Source of the DNA: Deltaproteobacteria bacterium
Lineage (GTDB): Bacteria > Myxococcota_A > Polyangia > Polyangiales > Ga0077539
Length of the DNA: 55,922 nt
Reading direction: 5' to 3'
Assembly (NCBI GenBank): GCA_030694465.1
Contig: JAUXYJ010000007.1
Coordinates: 1 to 55,922 of the forward strand
The notes below the pieces were generated by a model. It did not search any database. It was not told where the DNA came from and saw only the letters and a program-made list of their open reading frames with translations. This document shows positions 17,595-25,923 of the stretch, in pieces; position 1 is the first letter of the stretch; each line of letters begins with the position of its first letter. The translations under genes were made by a program, and so were the position numbers.

Positions 17595-18602
17595 ATGAAC
17601 CCTGAGACCAAAAATCATCTCTTTGACACGCTCGTGGTGGGCGTCGTTGCGGCCGCTCTCGCGGGTGTAGCGAGCGGTCCGACGCTCGCGCGGTGGGCTC
17701 GCCGAAAGCCCGAGGGAGCCGCGCGTACGGTCGCCTCACGAGCGACCGCGCCGGTGGTCGCGCTCTCTGAGCGGCTCGGGATCGCGCGACGGCGCGAGGC
17801 GCTCGCAAGCGCGCTCTTTGTGCAAGCCCTCCCTGAGTTTACGGTGTCGGAGGCCGAGCCAGAGCGGCGCGTTGTGAGCACCGAGAGAGCGAACCCTATC
17901 GCGGTTTCGCAAGCGATTTCGCAGACCATTTCACAGTCCGATGAGCGTCGGTTTAGCCGCTCCCGGCCGCTGCTTGTCTGGGTCGCGGGGGACTCGATGG
18001 CGTTTAACTTCGGTCGCCAGCTCGAGCGCCTCGGGCGCGCTTCGGGCGCTGTGCGGGTGGCCCTCGACTCGCAGCCCTCGACGGGGCTCATTGATCGCGG
18101 CGAGTTTCGCTGGGTCGATCGCTTGCGGACGGCGATCGAGCAGCGTCGGCCCCATGTGTTTGTGCTGTCGTTTGGCGCCAACGACGCGGACGTCTTGCGG
18201 CATCACGGCGTGCTCTATGCGCCGGGACGGCCCGAGTGGCGTGAGGGCTACCGCGAGCGCGTGCGCACGGTGATCGAGCAAATTGCCTCACGGAGACCCA
18301 CCTACTGGCTCGGCATGCCCGTGATGCACAGCGCAGAGTACGGCCGAAAGATCTCTGTCATGAACGAGGTCTTTGCCGAAGAGACCGCACACAGTCCCAA
18401 CGTAGTCTTCGTAGAGACTTGGCGTCGCTACGAGGGACCCGACCATGAGTACAGCGCTTTTCTGAGTGATTCTTCGGGGAGAATGCGTCTGGTCCGCGAG
18501 TCCGATGGCGTGCACTACACCCCCGAGGGGGCGCGACAGCTCGCTGCGCATGTGTACGGGATGTTGTGCGCACGGTTTGTCGTGGGTGGATGTGCGAGGT
18601 GA
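17595..18602 (+). CDS. SGNH/DUF459-type hydrolase, partner of the MBOAT protein
   Basis: A 335-aa protein starting at ATG 17595, 23 bases after the MBOAT stop. An N-terminal membrane anchor (TLVVGVVAAALAGVASG) would place the rest in the periplasm. A low-complexity Ser/Gln linker (AISQTISQS) precedes the catalytic domain. That domain carries the SGNH blocks VWVAGDSMAFNFG (nucleophile Ser), LSFGANDAD (block III Asn) and SDGVHYTPEGARQL (Asp-x-x-His). DUF459 proteins are SGNH hydrolases or acetyltransferases and often pair with MBOAT proteins, as AlgJ/AlgX do with AlgI. It is inferred to acetylate an envelope polysaccharide. Cysteines near the C-terminus (MLCAR, GGCAR) may form a disulfide. Confidence 0.88.
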   Translation: MNPETKNHLFDTLVVGVVAAALAGVASGPTLARWARRKPEGAARTVASRATAPVVALSERLGIARRREALASALFVQALPEFTVSEAEPERRVVSTERANPIAVSQAISQTISQSDERRFSRSRPLLVWVAGDSMAFNFGRQLERLGRASGAVRVALDSQPSTGLIDRGEFRWVDRLRTAIEQRRPHVFVLSFGANDADVLRHHGVLYAPGRPEWREGYRERVRTVIEQIASRRPTYWLGMPVMHSAEYGRKISVMNEVFAEETAHSPNVVFVETWRRYEGPDHEYSAFLSDSSGRMRLVRESDGVHYTPEGARQLAAHVYGMLCARFVVGGCAR

Positions 18603-18615
18603 GACGCACGAGCAT

Positions 18616-18631
18616 CCGGCGACGTCGCCGG
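18616..18631. repeat. Dispersed palindrome CCGGCGACGTCGCCGG, copy 2
   Basis: Exact copy 13 bases after the SGNH gene stop and 47 bases before the DUF4291 start. It could fold as an 8-bp hairpin between the two transcribed genes. Confidence 0.9.
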
Positions 18632-18678
18632 GTCGGATGGGGGTTGCACCAGCGCTTGCCCATGCGCAGCCTCGCAGG

Positions 18679-19272
18679 ATGAGCGACTCGCTGAGACAGG
18701 TCCGCGCGGACTACGACCGAGATGCCGTCGTGATCTACCAAGCGTACGACGATCGCATCGCAGATGCCGCGCTTGCGCAGGGCCGCTTCGTCGGTCCGCA
18801 CTTCTCGTTTTCGCGGATGACCTGGATCAAACCGAGCTTTCTGTGGCTCATGCACCGGAGCCACTGGGGCACGAGCCGCGGCCAGACTCGGACGCTCGCC
18901 GTGCGCTTGCGTCGCGCGGGCTTCGATCATGCCCTCTCGGTGGCGGTGAGCACGGACCCGACGGCGCGCTTGTATGACTCGTACCCCGCGTGGCGCGCGG
19001 CCTTTGAAGCAGCGCCGGTGCACGTCCAGTGGGACACCGAGCGTGCGCTGAGCGGCTCTGCGCTCGCGCACTACAGCATCCAAGTGGGGCTCTCGCGGCA
19101 CGTGATCCGCACCTTCGTCGACGAGTGGATTGTGTCGATCTCGGACCTCACCGATCGCGTATCCAAGATGCGTGCATTTGTGCAGGGCGGTCGAACCGAT
19201 CGTGCGCGTGCGCTGCTGCCGCCCGAGCGCTTGTATCCCGTCGAGGACGCGGTCACGCGCCGATGGAGCTGA
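18679..19272 (+). CDS. DUF4291 domain protein
   Basis: A 197-aa protein matching the usual DUF4291 length. It has the characteristic phrases RADYDRDAVVIYQAYDDR, ADAALAQGRFV, MTWIKPSFLWLMHRSHWG and QVGLSRHVIRTFVDEWI. DUF4291 proteins are widespread cytoplasmic proteins without an assigned activity that I can state. The ATG at 18679 starts exactly where family members usually begin. It lies 76 bases after the SGNH gene on the same strand, with a palindrome between them. It converges on the mcrC gene. Confidence 0.88.
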   Translation: MSDSLRQVRADYDRDAVVIYQAYDDRIADAALAQGRFVGPHFSFSRMTWIKPSFLWLMHRSHWGTSRGQTRTLAVRLRRAGFDHALSVAVSTDPTARLYDSYPAWRAAFEAAPVHVQWDTERALSGSALAHYSIQVGLSRHVIRTFVDEWIVSISDLTDRVSKMRAFVQGGRTDRARALLPPERLYPVEDAVTRRWS

Positions 19273-19377
19273 CTGCCTCGCTCGCCGCGCGGACCTCGTC
19301 CTTACTCGGCACTTAGGACCCGAGCTCAGCGTCTTGGCCGCGGGCCGTGTGGCCGAGGGCTTGTGCGGCGCGAGCAC

Positions 19378-19393
19378 CCGGCGACGTCGCCGG
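19378..19393. repeat. Dispersed palindrome CCGGCGACGTCGCCGG, copy 3
   Basis: Exact copy 8 bases beyond the 3' end of mcrC (which ends at 19402 on the minus strand). It also forms the outer end of the 294-bp segment duplicated at 23134-23425. Confidence 0.9.
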
Positions 19394-19671
19394 ATCGAGC
19401 GCTACAGCGGCCACCAGCGCGCAAGTGACCCATCCAGGAGCTCGTCGAGAGGCACGCCGACGAGCCGGATGCGCACAGGTTGCGTGGCCGAATGCGGCGC
19501 AAACAGCAGGGTGGCGCGGTGATCACGTGTGCCTCGCGTCAGGGGATGCAAGAGCAGCACGTCGCGGGGCTCGGGCAACGGATAGGCGAGCCCGTAGGTG
19601 GTGAGCTGATAGAGCTCCGCGGTGCTCGGAGGGTGGTCGTGGCGGTCTTTGTACTTGGCATCGGCGAGCGC
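19378..19671 (-). repeat. Direct repeat A: palindrome plus 3' end of mcrC
   Basis: About 294 bp that reappear, at roughly 90% identity judged by eye and in the same orientation, at 23134-23425. Here the copy is part of an intact mcrC. Both copies begin with the same palindrome and both stop matching just after the GGCGAGCGC stretch. Confidence 0.88.
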
Positions 19672-20667
19672 GATCGGGTGGCCATCCCTGCAAAAAACCA
19701 GGTCAGGCTTGATCACTGGATGGCGCCAGCGCGCCGAGTTTTCGATGAACCGAAACACGCCTTTGCGCTGGTCCTGCGTGAAGATCTCGAAGTCTGGGGG
19801 CGCGTGTTCGGTGAGATAGCGCTCTAAAAATCGCTCGAAGACTTTGTTCATGTCCAGGGTGAAGCTGTGCAACGGCATCACGCCGAGCGCGTCGTGTCGA
19901 CCCAGGTGAGCGCCCTGTCGCAAGAGCGCGATGAGTGTGAGTGCGCTGCGGTAGTGGCTGGAGCGACGATCGAGATTGGCCAGCAAACGAGCCAGTGAAT
20001 CCGTATCGAGTTCTGTGGGTGTGAGGTCTCCGAAGAGTCGATCCGCGGTTCGTGTGAGGTCAAGCCGCAGGTCGTCTGAGTCCATAAGTTTGGCGCCCAA
20101 ACGCAGCCCCGCCGCGAGCGCTTGGTTGAGCGGGTGATCTCGGGTGAGCTCGTCGAGGGTGCAGCGCAGCGTCGGCCCGCGCGCACGGGTGGCCAAGTGT
20201 CGCATGTCAATTCGTCCGCGCGGCGAGGCGAGATCTTCGTCGTGGGGTTCATACTTGGGTAGGATTTTTCCACGAGCGATGTGATCGATGGCGCGCAGGA
20301 GTGAGAGGCCCAAGAGGTCCATGAGCCCGTGGTCGGCGGGAGCAAAGGTAGACTCGGTGTCCCGCACGACGAGGTCCGAGAGATCAAACGCATAGGCGAC
20401 CATGCGCATGAGGCTCTCGATGCGGATCTTGGGCATGATCACCACGCGCAGCGCGCTGAGCGTGATCGTCCCGATGTGCGAACCGACAGCCACCGCGAGA
20501 CCGCTACGAAGCTCTGTGAAGCGAATACTCGCCGTGCGCTCAAGCGTGGCCAAGAGCGCACGATCCGATTCGCTCAGCCGCGCCTCGCGCAAGAGCGCGC
20601 CTGCGTGAGGGCACGCAGGGGTCGTTCTGCTCCACTCGCGAATTTGCAGCACCGGAGGCGAGGTCAT
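19402..20667 (-). CDS. mcrC: McrC-like nuclease subunit of a McrBC restriction system
   Basis: A 421-aa protein. In McrBC systems McrC is the endonuclease that joins the McrB GTPase to cut modified DNA. Here the N-terminal part (IREWSRT; GLAVAVGSHIGTITL; LRVVIMPKI) matches the beta-rich domain of McrC proteins. The C-terminal PD-(D/E)xK core is seen as IKPDLVF (Asp at about 322) and IALADAKYK (Asp-x-Lys at about 336-338). It overlaps mcrB by 4 bases (ATGA), as is usual, so the two are co-translated. All catalytic residues look intact. A broken copy of its 3' end lies upstream of mcrB. Confidence 0.9.
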   Translation of the reverse strand: MTSPPVLQIREWSRTTPACPHAGALLREARLSESDRALLATLERTASIRFTELRSGLAVAVGSHIGTITLSALRVVIMPKIRIESLMRMVAYAFDLSDLVVRDTESTFAPADHGLMDLLGLSLLRAIDHIARGKILPKYEPHDEDLASPRGRIDMRHLATRARGPTLRCTLDELTRDHPLNQALAAGLRLGAKLMDSDDLRLDLTRTADRLFGDLTPTELDTDSLARLLANLDRRSSHYRSALTLIALLRQGAHLGRHDALGVMPLHSFTLDMNKVFERFLERYLTEHAPPDFEIFTQDQRKGVFRFIENSARWRHPVIKPDLVFCRDGHPIALADAKYKDRHDHPPSTAELYQLTTYGLAYPLPEPRDVLLLHPLTRGTRDHRATLLFAPHSATQPVRIRLVGVPLDELLDGSLARWWPL

Positions 20668-22979
20668 GCGGACTCGAGCTCGGCTGTCTCGTCGCTCTCG
20701 GCGGGCTCTTCGTCGTGCGAGTCTTCGGGCGCAACGATCGCGAGCAGCGCTTGCACGAGGTCATCTTCGCGCCCAGGCTCGAAGAGCTCGAAGCAAAGAT
20801 TCGCGCGCTTTCGGTCGTAGATCCCGCGGCGATCGGCGGCCAAGATGTTAGCGAGTTTGCCGGGATCTTCGTAGCAGTACTCTTGCAAAAGCGGCCAGAT
20901 CTCGTCGCGCACGATCGCGCCGATGCGACCCGGCGACGTCGCCGGTTTTCCGCCGGGCATGAAGTACGCGTGGCCGATTTGCAGGTTGCGCCCGTCGCGA
21001 CCAAGCTGCGAGACGATCCGCCGGTTGAGCGCGCGCAGCCACGTGCTGAGTGGGACTTCTGCGAGCATTCCGCCACGCAAAAGCGTTGGATCGGGCAGCA
21101 GCTCTTTAAACGCGAACCGTCGTCGAAGGGCTGTATCCAGCAGCAAGATCGAGCGATCCGCGGTGTTCATGGTGCCGATGATCCAGAGGTTGTCGGGCAC
21201 GGTGAACGGCTCGCGAGACAGCGGAAGATAGCTGCTTGATGTGCCGCGCTTCGAGGCCTCGATCAACGTGATCAGCTCGCCGAAAATCTTTGGGATGTTT
21301 CCGCGATTGATCTCGTCGATGAGCAGCACGAACTGCTTACTTGGCTGCGCCTGGGCCGCCCTCGCCATGCGACGAAAGATCCCGGGCTCAAGCGAAAACC
21401 CTGTCCCATTGGGTCGATAGCCCTCGATAAAATCTTCGTACGAATACATCGGATGAAACGTGCACGAGGCCACGTAGGGGTCGGCGCCCGTGCGGCCGAA
21501 CACCGTGTCACGCTGCGCGCTCGAGAGCTGTGTCGGAACGCGTTCAAAGTTGTGCCGCGCGACGAGCTCAAGCGCGATCTGCTCGGCGTAGTGCGTCTTG
21601 CCCGTCCCCGGGGGGCCGTAGAGGATCACCTGGCGCTTGCGGTCGAGCATCTCGGAGACCTCGCGCGCGATGCCGGCAAGGGGCGGCAGCGGGGCCGGGA
21701 GAGGCACTGCGGATGCGATGGCTGGTGCGTTCGGCGTCACGCGCTTGACCATCTTGTCGAAGTCGGGCCATGGCCCAACGCCGTGGAGCACCAACGAGGC
21801 CTCGATCGCGGCGACCGACGGGTCGCTTGAGTCCAAGAGCGTAAAGCCTGGCTCGAGATGGATGGGTGTCGCGAGCTCGAACTTGTCTGAGTGGTGCCAT
21901 TGTACTGGCAGCTGATGTGGCGTGTTTGGATCGCCCTTGTACCGATAATTTCCTGTGATTTCGCCGACTGAGATCACCGTCGAGGCGTCTGATAGCAGCG
22001 TAATGACGCTGCCCTCTTCGAGTCGAAAGAACAGATCGACGAGGTTTACAAACGGGACGGATCCCTTGGGCAGGGCTACCTCGGCGAAAGCAGCGGTGAG
22101 GGCCTCGGTGATGTCGCGCTTCGTCTTGAGCTCACGTAGGTGCGAGAGATCTTGGACGGCCGCGGGCCCGAGCGCGATGACCCCGTGAGCGAGCATGGCG
22201 GACTGCTCTTCGTTTGACACCAACAGGCACCAGTGGTCGCGCGGTGCGAGGCCACGGCCGCAGCGATACCGTAGCTGTGGGGGCACATCGCGGAGGGCCT
22301 CAAAGCTGTTCCAGTACCGAATGATGTGAATGTCGCGCGCGTAGACGCCATGAGGCTCAGGTGTCACCCCTACGCGATACCGCTCTGCCTTGGAGTACTC
22401 CGTGGTTGCAGTCCAAGTAACCAAGGCCGGAAACGTGAGGTGCAGATATTTGTGTAGCCAGAGGCTGCTCTTCCACTTCGGTGCAGCGGCCTCGATGGCT
22501 CGCTGCATCGCTTCGGGGTCGACATCTTCGGCGCGTTGAGTACCCAGGCTACGCATCGCTTCGACCGCGCTAAGGATCTCAACTCGTCGGCGCTGGAGCT
22601 CTGCAAACGCTGCATCTTCAGAGATGTTCTCGATCTGTGGCTTGTCTGCGATCTTGTTGCGCCAGGCGCCCGTTTTCTTTTCCTGCCAAGGCCCAAACTT
22701 CGAAGCTGTGGCACCGCTGACCCCACCGAAGTTTCGATTGTTAAACTCCTCGTCGTTCTTGAACTCGATCCAGTAGTCCATGGGCTGGTCGTTGACCGCG
22801 TTGCCGGGGAGCTGCTGCAGCAGCTCGGTGCGGCTCATCGCTGCGAGTCGCTCGGGGCCGAATCGCGTTAGAAATGCCTCGCGCTGCCGGGTGAGCACGT
22901 TGAGGTCGGGAAGCAGGTATCCGCGCCCAAGTTCTTGGCTGAGGTATCGATTGAGCAGGTCTTTTACCGGTTGATTCAT
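20664..22979 (-). CDS. mcrB: McrB-like AAA+ GTPase of a McrBC restriction system
   Basis: A 771-aa protein. The ATG at 22979 is preceded by GGGAG. McrB recognises modified DNA through its N-terminus and translocates by GTP hydrolysis. The AAA+ core has Walker A GPPGTGKT (about residues 455-462), a Walker B-like VLLIDEINRGN, and the McrB signature GTMNTADRSILLLD followed by LRRRF. The N-terminal ~400 residues do not resemble E. coli McrB. They contain WCLLVSNEE and an EVE/SH3-like phrase (SVGEITGNYRYKGD...PHQLPVQW) that may be the modified-base reader. An in-frame dispersed palindrome (20930-20945) encodes PATSPG in the loop between IGHAYFMPGG and RIGAIVRDEIW, where related proteins usually have a short turn. 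Confidence 0.92.
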   Translation of the reverse strand: MNQPVKDLLNRYLSQELGRGYLLPDLNVLTRQREAFLTRFGPERLAAMSRTELLQQLPGNAVNDQPMDYWIEFKNDEEFNNRNFGGVSGATASKFGPWQEKKTGAWRNKIADKPQIENISEDAAFAELQRRRVEILSAVEAMRSLGTQRAEDVDPEAMQRAIEAAAPKWKSSLWLHKYLHLTFPALVTWTATTEYSKAERYRVGVTPEPHGVYARDIHIIRYWNSFEALRDVPPQLRYRCGRGLAPRDHWCLLVSNEEQSAMLAHGVIALGPAAVQDLSHLRELKTKRDITEALTAAFAEVALPKGSVPFVNLVDLFFRLEEGSVITLLSDASTVISVGEITGNYRYKGDPNTPHQLPVQWHHSDKFELATPIHLEPGFTLLDSSDPSVAAIEASLVLHGVGPWPDFDKMVKRVTPNAPAIASAVPLPAPLPPLAGIAREVSEMLDRKRQVILYGPPGTGKTHYAEQIALELVARHNFERVPTQLSSAQRDTVFGRTGADPYVASCTFHPMYSYEDFIEGYRPNGTGFSLEPGIFRRMARAAQAQPSKQFVLLIDEINRGNIPKIFGELITLIEASKRGTSSSYLPLSREPFTVPDNLWIIGTMNTADRSILLLDTALRRRFAFKELLPDPTLLRGGMLAEVPLSTWLRALNRRIVSQLGRDGRNLQIGHAYFMPGGKPATSPGRIGAIVRDEIWPLLQEYCYEDPGKLANILAADRRGIYDRKRANLCFELFEPGREDDLVQALLAIVAPEDSHDEEPAESDETAELESA
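20930..20945. repeat. Dispersed palindrome CCGGCGACGTCGCCGG, copy 4 (inside mcrB)
   Basis: Exact copy inside the mcrB coding sequence, read in frame as PATSPG. The surrounding text (AYFMPGGK before, RIGAIVRDEI after) is normal McrB, so the copy looks like a tolerated loop insertion. Confidence 0.88.
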
Positions 22980-23060
22980 CGCGACTCCCACGTCGGTCCA
23001 GCGAGAGCAGGGGCCCGGGTGACGCTTGTCACGGCCCTCAAGGTGTCCCCACTTCGCGCT

Positions 23061-23149
23061 GTGACGGTGCGGTTCACACTCCGCCCGGGTCAAGCCAATT
23101 TTGCCCTTCTTTGGCGCCTCTCACCCCCAGGTCCCGGCGACGTCGCCGG
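23061..23149 (+). repeat. Composite ~87-bp repeat ending in the palindrome, copy A
   Basis: Begins GTGACGGTGCGGTTCACAC and continues through CGCCCGGGTCAAGCCAATT and TTTGGCGCC to CTCACCC, then the palindrome. The same arrangement recurs at 25802-25886 with only a few differences. Confidence 0.85.
23134..23149. repeat. Dispersed palindrome CCGGCGACGTCGCCGG, copy 5
   Basis: Exact copy. It is both the right end of composite repeat A and the left end of the duplicated mcrC tail. Confidence 0.9.
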
Positions 23150-23425
23150 ATTGAGCGCTACAGCGGCCACCAATGCGCGAGTGACCCATCCAGGAGCTCA
23201 TCGAGAGGCACGCCGACGAGCCGGATGCGCACAGGTTGCGTGGCCGAAAGCGGCGCAAAGAGCAGGGTTGCGGTGATCGCGCGTGCCTCGTGGCAAGGGA
23301 TGCAAGAGCAACACGTCGCGAGGCTCAGCCATCGCGTAGGCCAACCCGTAGGTCGTGAGCTGGTAGAGCTCGGCCGTGGTCGGAGGGTGCTCGTGGCGGT
23401 CTTTGTACTTGGCGTCGGCGAGCGC
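23134..23425 (-). pseudogene. Broken duplicate of the mcrC 3' end (direct repeat B)
   Basis: The minus strand encodes ALADAKYKDRHEHPP and AELYQLTTYGLAY, nearly identical to the last ~90 residues of the intact McrC. A net 2-base loss then shifts the frame, after RGTRDHR. No upstream part of mcrC remains: the match stops at about 23425, just before the HsdR-N-type gene. It is probably the stump of a second McrBC system, or the product of an old duplication, replaced by the neighbouring gene. Confidence 0.85.
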
Positions 23426-23493
23426 CGCCCAGCACTTTTGAGGTTGTATGACCGCAGATCCGCGGCGCACTCTTAGCGTAGAAGAGGTGAGCA

Positions 23494-24705
23494 ATGGGGT
23501 TTGTAGACGAGCTGCGGCAACTCGCAGAACAAGTCAGTCGTCGAATTGGCAATGTGAAGAGCGAAGAGGCGACCAAACAGGCTCTGGTGGTGCCTTTCTT
23601 TCAGGTGCTCGGCTACGACGTATTTGATCCGACTGAGGTGCAGCCAGAGTACGTCGCTGACTTTGCGAAAAAGAAGTCAGGCGGCACGTTTGAGAAGGTG
23701 GACTACGCGATTCACCTCGCTGGCTCACCGGCTCTGTTGGTCGAATGCAAGGCGGTAGGTTGTGTTCCCGAAGATGCGGACGGCCAGCTTGCTCGCTACT
23801 TCAACGCGACGACAACGGTCAAAGTCGGGATCGTAACGAACGGCACCAAATACCGTTTCTTCACAGATCTTCAGGCACCGAACATCATGGACACAGCGCC
23901 ATTTTTTGTATTCGACCTGACGGCGTTTACTGATCGCGAGGCTGAGAGCTTGCGCTCGTTTACCAAGAGCTCGTTCAACGCCACTGCGGTGCAGTCCTAC
24001 GCCGAAGAGATTATCTACACGCAACGAATTATGGCTTTGGTCGACCGCACACTCCGCGACCCTCCCGAGGCTTTTGTCCGGTATTTGCTTAACGAAATCG
24101 ATCTCGTCTCGGGACGACTGACCGCCAAGGTCGTAGAGAGATTTCATCCAATCGTGCGCAAGGCGATTCACTCCACGATTGTGGATATGATGACTCGCAG
24201 CATCACCCAAGAGATCAATGCAGAGCCGTCAGCACCTTCCGTGGCGAGCGCTCCGAGCGCTGCGGCCAACGTCCCCGCGGCAGTGTTGGCCACGGGCATG
24301 ACGAGCGCGACGGATTCGTCGCCGGTCGAAGGATCGCGAGCGGTCGTCACCACCGCCGAAGAGCTCGATTTGTTTGAGGCAATCAAGACGATCTGTTTGG
24401 ACAGTGGCTTGAAGGCTCCGATCGCGTTCAAGGACACCACCGCGTATTTTGCGATCAACCTCGGTAAAGTGACGCGCTGGTTTGTCCGAGCTTTCTTCAA
24501 CGGCCCACGAAAGTCTCTCGTATTTCGTGTCGCACTTGAGAAAGTACAGATCGCTTCGCGTGGATTTGAGTGCGAGGCTGCGCCAGATAATGTGGGCAAA
24601 TCTCGGGTCTTTATCTCGAGCGTTAGTGACGTAGAAAAGCTGCGGCCTCTCATCTTGTTGGCCTTCGAAGAAGAGGTTCAGCGCAACGAGCCTGAAGGCG
24701 ACTAA
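23494..24705 (+). CDS. Orphan type I restriction HsdR N-terminal (PD-(D/E)xK)-like protein
   Basis: A 403-aa protein with GAGG before ATG 23494. Residues 1-150 match the HSDR_N nuclease fold: VVPFFQVLGYDVFDPTEVQPEY, then KVDYAI (Asp70) and LLVECKAVG (Glu84-x-Lys86), the PD-ExK catalytic set. The helicase domain of HsdR is absent. Instead there is a helical middle, an Ala/Ser-rich linker (about 250-275) and a C-terminal alpha/beta domain (TAYFAINLGKVTRWFVRAFF) that I associate with similar stand-alone genes. No hsdM or hsdS is nearby. It could be a stand-alone defence nuclease or a phage-sensing protein (inference). Base composition is visibly less GC-rich than its surroundings, which suggests transfer. 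It follows a broken mcrC. Confidence 0.82.
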   Translation: MGFVDELRQLAEQVSRRIGNVKSEEATKQALVVPFFQVLGYDVFDPTEVQPEYVADFAKKKSGGTFEKVDYAIHLAGSPALLVECKAVGCVPEDADGQLARYFNATTTVKVGIVTNGTKYRFFTDLQAPNIMDTAPFFVFDLTAFTDREAESLRSFTKSSFNATAVQSYAEEIIYTQRIMALVDRTLRDPPEAFVRYLLNEIDLVSGRLTAKVVERFHPIVRKAIHSTIVDMMTRSITQEINAEPSAPSVASAPSAAANVPAAVLATGMTSATDSSPVEGSRAVVTTAEELDLFEAIKTICLDSGLKAPIAFKDTTAYFAINLGKVTRWFVRAFFNGPRKSLVFRVALEKVQIASRGFECEAAPDNVGKSRVFISSVSDVEKLRPLILLAFEEEVQRNEPEGD

Positions 24706-24787
24706 GGCTGGCAAAAGGCGACATTTGTAAGCCGAGACGGGCGACGTCGCAGGCGAGGTAAATCCCTAGCGCGCGAATCACAACCAC
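24706..24787. other. Short convergent gap with a degenerate palindrome half
   Basis: This 82-base gap lies between two genes that point at each other. It contains GGGCGACGTCGCAGG (about 24739-24753), a decayed-looking relative of the dispersed palindrome. Confidence 0.35.
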
Positions 24788-25714
24788 TCAATGCGCGACC
24801 GTCGACCGTAATGCTCGCGTTGTCTCCGTGTAGCCATGCTCGACTAGGCGATCGAATGCGGGCCCAAGAAGCAGCACTTCTTCATTGGATACATCGATCG
24901 GCGGGATGTCGATCTCGATGACCTGACACTGAAGCCCCGCACTTCTCATCGCTGGTCGCCCCGTCGTGTTAATCGCCACAATGCGATGACCCGGAAACGC
25001 CGTACAGGTGTCCTCGATTGGAACCGCTGCAACGCGATCACCGCCTGGGTCGAGACGTGGGCGATGGATCGGGTCGAGCTCTCTGAAAATAAGGGGGTTC
25101 GCGATGCTGTCACCTACGGCCTCGGCGACGTCGCCGGATCGCACTACGACGGTGTCCATGTTTGTCTGGTTGAGCGTCCAGTGAAAGGTGGCAAAGCGCA
25201 TTGGGAGCGTCTCAAAGCGCGCGCTGCTGAGATGACGCCTCAGGACTCGCGTGAGGCGTTGATGATCCAGTGGTCGCGTGGTGCTGGCACCGTAGACGGC
25301 TCCAGCAGCGCCTCCAAGTAGGACGGGCAGCGCGGTGCCCCCCGAGACGGCGACTAAGAGCATACTGAGCAGCCCCATCCCGAACCCGCTGTCCTGCGCG
25401 TCGGCCTCGGACTGCGATCGATACTGCCGCAGCAGTCCACGCGTTGATTCCGTTGTGTCAGACCGAGGATTGACTGCGTAAAGCGCACCAACAAGCGAGC
25501 CCATGCTAGCTCCGCTGACACAGTCAAAACCGATACCAGCCTCACGAAATGCGCGGAGTGCTCCAAGGTGCGCGAGGCCGTGGACACCTCCGACGGAGAG
25601 TACGAGACACGTGGGCCGGGCACCATCACGCAGAGAACTCTGGATCGTTGGGCGGTGAAGGCATCCCGACATAAGGGCACTAAGCAGCACCACGACGAGT
25701 CGTCTCTTCGGCAT
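24788..25714 (-). CDS. Patatin-like phospholipase lipoprotein
   Basis: A 308-aa lipoprotein (signal ALMSGC). Patatin phospholipases use a Ser-Asp dyad. The sequence shows the Gly-rich oxyanion loop GGVHGLAHLG (about 42-51), the nucleophile elbow SGASMG (Ser70) and the typical RSGDVAEAVGDSIANPLIF region. The catalytic Asp motif, normally DG(G/A), reads LDPGGDR (Asp222). The inserted Pro is unusual and may or may not abolish activity. A hydrophobic segment at about 113-142 interrupts the domain. It would act on lipids at the envelope. It sits inside the defence island, where patatins can be effectors, but the export signal argues for an envelope or housekeeping role. Confidence 0.85.
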   Translation of the reverse strand: MPKRRLVVVLLSALMSGCLHRPTIQSSLRDGARPTCLVLSVGGVHGLAHLGALRAFREAGIGFDCVSGASMGSLVGALYAVNPRSDTTESTRGLLRQYRSQSEADAQDSGFGMGLLSMLLVAVSGGTALPVLLGGAAGAVYGASTTRPLDHQRLTRVLRRHLSSARFETLPMRFATFHWTLNQTNMDTVVVRSGDVAEAVGDSIANPLIFRELDPIHRPRLDPGGDRVAAVPIEDTCTAFPGHRIVAINTTGRPAMRSAGLQCQVIEIDIPPIDVSNEEVLLLGPAFDRLVEHGYTETTRALRSTVAH

Positions 25715-25801
25715 ACTGTTAGAGAGTGTAGGTAGGGGTACTGGTCGGCTTCAAGTCCCACTTGAGCTTTGGTTTACAACCTCAGTGCTGCGTGAGCGAG
25801 C

Positions 25802-25886
25802 GTGACGGTGCGGTTCACACCCCGCCCGGGTCAAGCCAATTGTGCCCTCCTTTGGCGCCGCTCACCCACCCCGGCGACGTCGCCGG
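25802..25886 (+). repeat. Composite ~87-bp repeat ending in the palindrome, copy B
   Basis: Begins GTGACGGTGCGGTTCACAC like copy A at 23061 and ends in the exact palindrome at 25871. It lies 37 bases before the GNAT gene start. The two copies differ by a few substitutions and by the length of the C-rich joint before the palindrome. Confidence 0.85.
25871..25886. repeat. Dispersed palindrome CCGGCGACGTCGCCGG, copy 6
   Basis: Exact copy, extended by one pair to CCCGGCGACGTCGCCGGG. It forms the right end of composite repeat B, upstream of the GNAT gene. Confidence 0.9.
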
Positions 25887-25923
25887 GTCACCTGGGTTGC
25901 CCGTCAGGGTGTACGCTCGCGCG

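Noticed and set aside
20638..20649. CTGCAAATTCGC resembling the gene-end motif at the start of mcrC
   Set aside because: It codes for LQIRE in the expected McrC N-terminus and lacks the symmetric right half.
25122..25137. 15/16 match to the palindrome inside the patatin gene
   Set aside because: It encodes SGDVAEA within RSGDVAEAV, which is native patatin family sequence, so the match is explained by the protein and not by an insertion.
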